A stretch of 11,425 nt of DNA, from the NCBI GenBank assembly GCA_013695395.1, contig JACDAP010000514.1, positions 1 through 11,425 on the forward strand. Reading direction: 5' to 3'. The position numbers and the translations under genes were made by a program. The notes under the pieces are model-generated. The model saw nothing but the letters and a program-made list of their open reading frames with translations. It searched no databases and was not told the DNA's origin. Within the stretch, counting starts at the first letter, position 1. The number at the start of each line of letters is the position of its first letter. Below, one piece after another: positions 6,520 to 11,425 of the stretch. Source of the stretch: Solirubrobacterales bacterium (GTDB lineage: Bacteria > Actinomycetota > Thermoleophilia > Solirubrobacterales > Solirubrobacteraceae).

Positions 6520-6984
6520 ATGGCCGATCTTGACGCACGCACACCGCGCAACCCGGTGCTCCCGAAGTGGATGCTCCTGACCCTCGCCGGGTTCTTCGTG
6601 GTCTACGGCGCGACGGTCGTCGCCATGGGCGAGGCCAGCTTCCTCATCCCCGTCGCGATCCTTGCCGTGATCGTGCTCGCGTACGCGCTGGCCAACCACC
6701 TGATCGCCCGGCGCGCGATCGACCGTGGCGGATCGCTCGAGAAGGTGGCGAGCGACTCGAACGACGCGATCCCCTCGCCGTCGCTGATCCCGTCCGACGG
6801 CACCCGGCCCATGGGTGACACCCCCGAGGCCCACGACGAGATCACACCGCACGACCTGCCGCTGAGCCACCCCGGGCGACAGGCCGCCGAGGCGCAGGCG
6901 GCCGAGGAGTCGGCGACCGAGTCCGGGACCACGAGCGGCGACGCGGATCCGGCCAAGGCGCCGCCGGACGGCGCGCGGGGCTAA
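6520..6984 (+). CDS. Two-helix membrane protein with GDTPEAHDEI tail, unknown function
   Basis: The product has 154 residues. Two hydrophobic helices are predicted by eye at about 17-36 and 41-62, separated by a short turn containing MGEAS. The segment after them is basic (ARRAIDRGG), which argues for a cytoplasmic tail by the positive-inside rule. That tail (70-154) is polar and holds RPMGDTPEAHDEI (97-108), TPHDLP, SHPGR and QAAEAQA. The order matches the neighbouring small protein at 6213-6443. The last 25 residues are acidic and low in complexity. No enzymatic motif is visible. It starts 76 nt after its neighbour with its own stress-type promoter candidate, so the two may be transcribed separately. 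A membrane-anchored version of the soluble neighbour is the simplest description; function is unknown. Confidence 0.75.
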   Translation: MADLDARTPRNPVLPKWMLLTLAGFFVVYGATVVAMGEASFLIPVAILAVIVLAYALANHLIARRAIDRGGSLEKVASDSNDAIPSPSLIPSDGTRPMGDTPEAHDEITPHDLPLSHPGRQAAEAQAAEESATESGTTSGDADPAKAPPDGARG

Positions 6985-7031
6985 GCACGGAGGCGGGGAC
7001 CGGGTTCGTGTGGCGGTTCGGCGAAGACCGT

Positions 7032-7057
7032 GACTGACGCGCGAGACCGACGGGTAG
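7032..7057 (+). promoter_or_regulatory. Weak stress-type promoter candidate before the propeller-like gene
   Basis: GACT (7032-7035), a 16-bp spacer and GGGTAG (7052-7057) resemble the SigB/SigF pattern GNNT-N14-16-GGGTAY except for the last base. The -10-like box ends 9 nt before the GTG start, the same layout as in front of the membrane protein gene at 6520. Confidence 0.25.
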
Positions 7058-7066
7058 CCACGCTAC

Positions 7067-8035
7067 GTGGATTCTCGCGCCAGCCATCTGGAAGACCTCC
7101 CGCCGCTCGCGCTTCGCAGCCTCCGCGACCTTGACCTGGATGCCTCGCCGACGGAGGGAAGGCCGGCGCACGTGTCGTCGGCCAGCGGGGTCGTGCGGCG
7201 GGGTGACCACGTCTACGTCATCGGCGACGAACTGCTCGAGCTCGCCTGCTTCCGCCTGTCGGATCCGGGACCGGGCACGCTGCGCAAGGCGCTGGCCGGC
7301 GAGCTGTCGGCCGACCCCGGCGAGCGCGCTGGCCAAAAGGCCGACCTCGAGGCGCTCACCGTCCTGCCCCCAGTCGCCGGCGCCCCGTTCGGTACGCTGC
7401 TCGGGCTCGGCTCGGGCTCGGGCCCGGGGCGCGACAGGGCCTTCGCCTGGACGCTCACCTGCGACGGCGGACTGGCCGGCGAGCCACGGCCGATCGACCT
7501 CGGCCCCGTCTACCGCCTGCTCGGCGAACAGATCGACCACCTCAACGTGGAGGGCGCCTGCGTCATGGGCCAGCGGCTCTGGTTGCTGCACCGCGGAAAC
7601 CACTCCGACACCCCGAACGCGGTCGCCGAGCTGTCGCTGGCCGACGTCATGGAGTCGGTGCACGGCGACCAGACGATCGACGTCGTAGAGCTCGCGGCGA
7701 TCCGCTCCTACGACCTCGGCGAGCTCGACGGCATCGAGGTCACGTTCTCCGACGCCACGCCGCTCGGCGACGAGGTGCTCGTGTTCACCGCCTCGGCCGA
7801 GGCCCAGGACGACAGCGACGAGATCCGCGGCTCTGTCGTCGGCACGATCGACGTCGACGGACACGTGCAGCGCATGCGCACGATCGACCGTCAGCACAAG
7901 GTCGAGGGCGTGCATGCGACGCTGGACACCGGCGTGCTCGACCTGCTCTTCGTCTGCGATCAGGACGATCCCGAGCTCGTCTCGCCGCTGCTGACCGCGA
8001 CCATGCCGCTGGACGGGAGCTTCGAAGCTCCGTGA
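7067..8035 (+). CDS. Conserved hypothetical protein, possibly beta-propeller (phytase-like)
   Basis: The 322-residue soluble product has no signal peptide or membrane segment. Short motifs with a conserved Glu recur along it: KADLEAL (91-97), LNVEGAC (159-165), LDGIEVT (220-226) and KVEGVHA (278-284). Each is followed by hydrophobic strands. Other marked motifs are GLGSGSGPGRDR (113-124), LLHRGNHS (173-180) and VCDQDDP (296-302). Repeating acid-glycine motifs of this type occur in esterase-like phytase and related beta-propellers, which is why I suggest that fold. The GSGS...R motif also recalls a family of unknown function whose name I cannot confirm. The start is the GTG at 7067; no Shine-Dalgarno is seen and GGGTAG (7052-7057) lies 9 nt upstream. 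It is convergent with hspR across 131 bp that hold no feature I can support. Confidence 0.75.
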   Translation: MDSRASHLEDLPPLALRSLRDLDLDASPTEGRPAHVSSASGVVRRGDHVYVIGDELLELACFRLSDPGPGTLRKALAGELSADPGERAGQKADLEALTVLPPVAGAPFGTLLGLGSGSGPGRDRAFAWTLTCDGGLAGEPRPIDLGPVYRLLGEQIDHLNVEGACVMGQRLWLLHRGNHSDTPNAVAELSLADVMESVHGDQTIDVVELAAIRSYDLGELDGIEVTFSDATPLGDEVLVFTASAEAQDDSDEIRGSVVGTIDVDGHVQRMRTIDRQHKVEGVHATLDTGVLDLLFVCDQDDPELVSPLLTATMPLDGSFEAP

Positions 8036-8166
8036 GCATGGCACTCACGCAGTTACGTGTCAGGCGCAACGATCCGCGACGACGAGGACGACCTCTCGGC
8101 GAATCGCGGCCATAGGCTGGCGCGAACCGCGTATACGATCGGCGGCGTTTCTGCCTACAGACGCGC

Positions 8167-8646
8167 TCAGCCCCGGTCGATCGGGATGCGGCGGCGCAGC
8201 GGCTTCGCGTCCGCGGCGCGGACGACGTCGGTTCCCGGCGCGGCCTGGTAGCGGACGAGGTCGGCGCGGACCTCGTCGCGCCGCTCCTCCAGGCCGGCGA
8301 TCTCGTCCTGCAGCTGCGCGGCACGGCGCTCGAGCGTGTCGACCTTGCGCTCCATCCGGTCGAGCTGCTCCTCGAGCTCGAGGACCCGCTCGACGCCCGC
8401 CAGGTTCAGGCCGAGCTCACCGGTCATCTCCTGGATGCGGCGCAGCCGGTCGACGTCGGCCTGCGAGTAGAGACGCGTGCCCTTGGGCGAGCGCTTCGGC
8501 TCGATCAGGCCCCGCGTCTCGTACATGCGGAGGGTCTGCGGATGCATCTCGGCGAGCTCGGCGGCGACCGAGATCATGAAGACACCCCGGTCGTGATCGA
8601 CCGAGATCGTCGTGCGGGTCCGGGTGGTCCGCCGCGGGCCGGGCAT
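8167..8646 (-). CDS. hspR: Heat-shock repressor HspR (MerR family)
   Basis: HspR represses chaperone operons by binding HAIR operators, in studied actinobacteria together with DnaK. The 159-residue product has the MerR-type winged helix: [40 protein letters not shown] at 22-61, where HPQTLRMYE is the HspR-typical recognition region. The second half, [32 protein letters not shown], is the conserved HspR linker and dimer helix. A coiled coil runs from about 86 to 133, and the C-terminus is basic (PLRRRIP). The ATG at 8646 lies 2 nt after the dnaJ stop, so hspR is the last gene of dnaK-grpE-dnaJ-hspR and would be autoregulated through that operon's promoter, outside the window. The clpB operator at 6116-6140 is a second likely target. 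Confidence 0.95.
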   Translation of the reverse strand: MPGPRRTTRTRTTISVDHDRGVFMISVAAELAEMHPQTLRMYETRGLIEPKRSPKGTRLYSQADVDRLRRIQEMTGELGLNLAGVERVLELEEQLDRMERKVDTLERRAAQLQDEIAGLEERRDEVRADLVRYQAAPGTDVVRAADAKPLRRRIPIDRG

Positions 8647-8648
8647 GC

Positions 8649-9788
8649 TCAGCTCCCCGCGGGCTCCGGCTCGGGGGTGCCCTGGAACAGGCCGGAGCGG
8701 GGATCGCCGTTCATCACCTCGGACAGCTTGTCGACCGCCTCGGACTGCTCCTGCGAGAGCGAGGCCGGGACGTCGATGACGAAGCGGTAGTGGATGTCCC
8801 CGCGGCCCTTCGCGCCGAGCCGCGGCGGTCCCTCGCCGCGGAGCCGCTGGACGGTGCCCGAACGGGTACCGGCGGGGACCCGCAAGCGCTTGGTTCCGCT
8901 GAGCGTCGGGACCTCGACCTCGGCGCCGCGGGCCGCCTCCGGGAACGTGATCGGGACCTCGACCTCCAGGTGCTCGCCCTTGCGGACGAAGACCGCCGAG
9001 GGCACGACCCGGGTGATGACGAAGAGGTCGCCGGCCGCGCCCTGGTGCCTGCCGGCGGCGCCCTTGCCGGCCAGGCGGACCTTCGAGCCGTCCTTCACGC
9101 CGGCGGGAATGTTCACCCGGTACTTCTTGACCGTCCGGGTGACGCCGGAGCCCTGGCAGGTCCCGCACGGGTCCTCGATGACCGTCCCGGCGCCGTGGCA
9201 GCGCGAGCAGGGCTGGGAGATCGAGAAGAGCCCCTGGCCCTCGGCCTCGATCCCGCGTCCGGCGCACTTCGGGCAGATCTGCGCCGCGGTGCCCGGGCGG
9301 GCACCGGTGCCGTGGCAGGTCGGGCACCCCTGGGAGGTCGGGACGGTGAGCGGGATCTGCGCGCCCTCCATCGCCTGGGCGAAGGTGATCTGCGTCTCGA
9401 CCTCGAGGTCGCCGCCGCGCTCGGGGCGCTGGCGGGGCGGGGCCTGGCGCCCCGAGGTCCCGGTCGGGCCGCCACCACCGGGCACCCGGTCACCGAACAG
9501 GTTGGAGAAGATGTCGCCGAGATCGGAGAAGCCGCCCGGCGCCGCGCCGCCACCACCACTCCCGGGGCTGCCCCCGAAGAGGCTCCCGCGGTCGTACTGC
9601 TTGCGCTTGTCGGGGTCGGAGAGGACGTCGTAGGCGCCCGAGACTTCCTTGAAGCGCGCCTCGGCCTTCGCGTCGCCGGGGTTGCGATCGGGGTGGTACT
9701 GGCGTGCCAGCTTGCGGTACGCCTTCTTGATCTCCTCCTGGGTCGCCTTCTTCTCGACCCCGAGGACCTTGTAGAGGTCCGCCGCCAT
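8649..9788 (-). CDS. dnaJ: Chaperone DnaJ (Hsp40, type I)
   Basis: DnaJ delivers unfolded clients to DnaK and stimulates its ATPase. The 379-residue product has all class I parts. The J-domain is at 1-68 with the catalytic HPD at 32-34. A short Gly/Phe-rich linker (about 70-110) contains [15 protein letters not shown]. Four CxxCxGxG zinc repeats form two zinc sites: CPTCHGTG (C155), CPKCAGRG (C172), CSRCHGAG (C194) and CGTCQGSG (C208). The two beta-barrel client domains and a C-terminal dimerisation segment ([18 protein letters not shown]) follow. All eight zinc cysteines are present. The ATG at 9788 overlaps the grpE stop by one base (TGATG), so translation is probably coupled. The gene lies third in the dnaK operon and shares its regulation by HspR. 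Confidence 0.98.
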   Translation of the reverse strand: MAADLYKVLGVEKKATQEEIKKAYRKLARQYHPDRNPGDAKAEARFKEVSGAYDVLSDPDKRKQYDRGSLFGGSPGSGGGGAAPGGFSDLGDIFSNLFGDRVPGGGGPTGTSGRQAPPRQRPERGGDLEVETQITFAQAMEGAQIPLTVPTSQGCPTCHGTGARPGTAAQICPKCAGRGIEAEGQGLFSISQPCSRCHGAGTVIEDPCGTCQGSGVTRTVKKYRVNIPAGVKDGSKVRLAGKGAAGRHQGAAGDLFVITRVVPSAVFVRKGEHLEVEVPITFPEAARGAEVEVPTLSGTKRLRVPAGTRSGTVQRLRGEGPPRLGAKGRGDIHYRFVIDVPASLSQEQSEAVDKLSEVMNGDPRSGLFQGTPEPEPAGS

Positions 9789-10459
9789 CAGCCCGAGACG
9801 ACCACCCGTGCCGCACGCAGCACGGTCTCCCCGAGCACGTAGCCCGGCTGGTAGACCTCGACGACGATTCCCGCCTCGACCCCCTCGGTGGGGGCCTGGG
9901 CGAGCGCCTCGTGGCGATGCGGATCGAACGGCTGGCCCTTCGGATCCTCGACGCTGATGCCCGCCTTGGCGAGGGCGCCGATGAGCTCGCTTTGGACGAG
10001 GCGAAGGCCCTTGGTGAGCTCACGGCCACCCCCTGCGCCCTCCGCCGGCGGATCGGTATGGCCCTCCGCAGACTCGGCGGCCTGGAGCGCGCGCTCGAGG
10101 TTGTCGATCGCCGGGAGGAGCTCCTTGGCGAGCTTGCCGACGCCGCGGTCCTGCGCGAGACCGACGTCACGGCGGGCCCGCTTGCGCAGGTTCTCCATCT
10201 CGGCGGAAGCGCGCAGGTAGAGGTCCCTGTAGTCGGGCTCGGCTGACGGGGCCTCCTCGGCCTGGGCCTCTTCCGCGGAATCGACGTCCTCTCCGGGCGT
10301 CGCCTCGGGGACCGGAGGCTCCCCGCGTGTGCCCGGCGCAGCCTGGGTATCGGTGACGTTGAGCGCCTCGGCCTGCGCCTCCTCCGCGGAGAGCGGCGGC
10401 GCGGCCGCCGTGGGATCGTCCGCGGCGGCCGCCTGGGGGTTGTGCGGCTGATCGGTCAT
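9788..10459 (-). CDS. grpE: Nucleotide exchange factor GrpE
   Basis: GrpE releases ADP from DnaK and so resets the chaperone cycle. The product has 223 residues. Residues 1-75 form an acidic, Ala/Pro-rich, probably disordered tail in which SAEEAQAE occurs twice (24-31 and 61-68). The long dimerisation helix starts at about 76 ([20 protein letters not shown]) and continues through [16 protein letters not shown]. After a glycine-rich break, the beta-wing domain that contacts DnaK shows FDPHRHEAL (178-186) and [21 protein letters not shown] near the end, the family signature. The ATG at 10459 lies 4 nt after the dnaK stop, with GAGGGG in the dnaK end as a possible ribosome site. The stop overlaps the dnaJ start by one base. 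Confidence 0.97.
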   Translation of the reverse strand: MTDQPHNPQAAAADDPTAAAPPLSAEEAQAEALNVTDTQAAPGTRGEPPVPEATPGEDVDSAEEAQAEEAPSAEPDYRDLYLRASAEMENLRKRARRDVGLAQDRGVGKLAKELLPAIDNLERALQAAESAEGHTDPPAEGAGGGRELTKGLRLVQSELIGALAKAGISVEDPKGQPFDPHRHEALAQAPTEGVEAGIVVEVYQPGYVLGETVLRAARVVVSG

Positions 10460-10463
10460 GCGC

Positions 10464-11425
<962 letters not shown>

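Noticed and set aside
8036-8166. Gap between the convergent propeller-like gene and hspR
   Set aside because: I looked for a terminator, a tRNA and a small gene and found none that holds up; CGTATACG near 8133 is only an 8-bp palindrome.

Overview
The window is very GC-rich, gene-dense bacterial chromosome. The gene order dnaK-grpE-dnaJ-hspR, an HspR-type MerR regulator, an HspR-operator-like inverted repeat in front of clpB, GTG and TTG starts, and starts without Shine-Dalgarno sequences all point to an actinobacterium. The secreted protein near the left end and the small hypothetical proteins recall the Thermoleophilia/Solirubrobacterales. That placement is from memory and is an inference; no rRNA or other taxonomic marker is present.

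Layout from left to right. (1) 1-1226, minus strand: a small GYD-domain protein gene followed 4 nt later by purD, which runs off the left edge. (2) 1251-2590, plus strand: a secreted protein of unknown function, then a VapBC-type toxin-antitoxin pair whose start codon lies in a 17-bp perfect palindrome. (3) 2600-2849: no intact gene. It holds a decayed copy of the 3' end of clpB. (4) 2850-3557, plus strand: a class I SAM methyltransferase. (5) 3571-6114, minus strand: the intact clpB disaggregase gene, with a promoter of the leaderless type buried in a HAIR-like inverted repeat. (6) 6213-8035, plus strand: two small proteins that share an unusual acidic motif, the second with two membrane helices, then a soluble protein with propeller-like repeats. 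(7) 8167-11425, minus strand: the heat-shock operon dnaK (C-terminal part only), grpE, dnaJ and hspR, packed with gaps or overlaps of only a few bases.

The core of the window is the protein-rescue machinery. DnaK, its nucleotide exchange factor GrpE and its co-chaperone DnaJ work with ClpB to disaggregate proteins. HspR, the last gene of the dnaK operon, is the likely repressor of both its own operon and clpB. Between these two loci sit three uncharacterised plus-strand genes, at least one with a general-stress-type promoter candidate (GGGTAT).

The points most worth following are the shared motif of the two small genes, the clpB 3'-end duplication flanking the methyltransferase, and the variant HspR operator that contains the clpB promoter. 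I found no CRISPR array, transposase, integrase, rRNA or tRNA gene.
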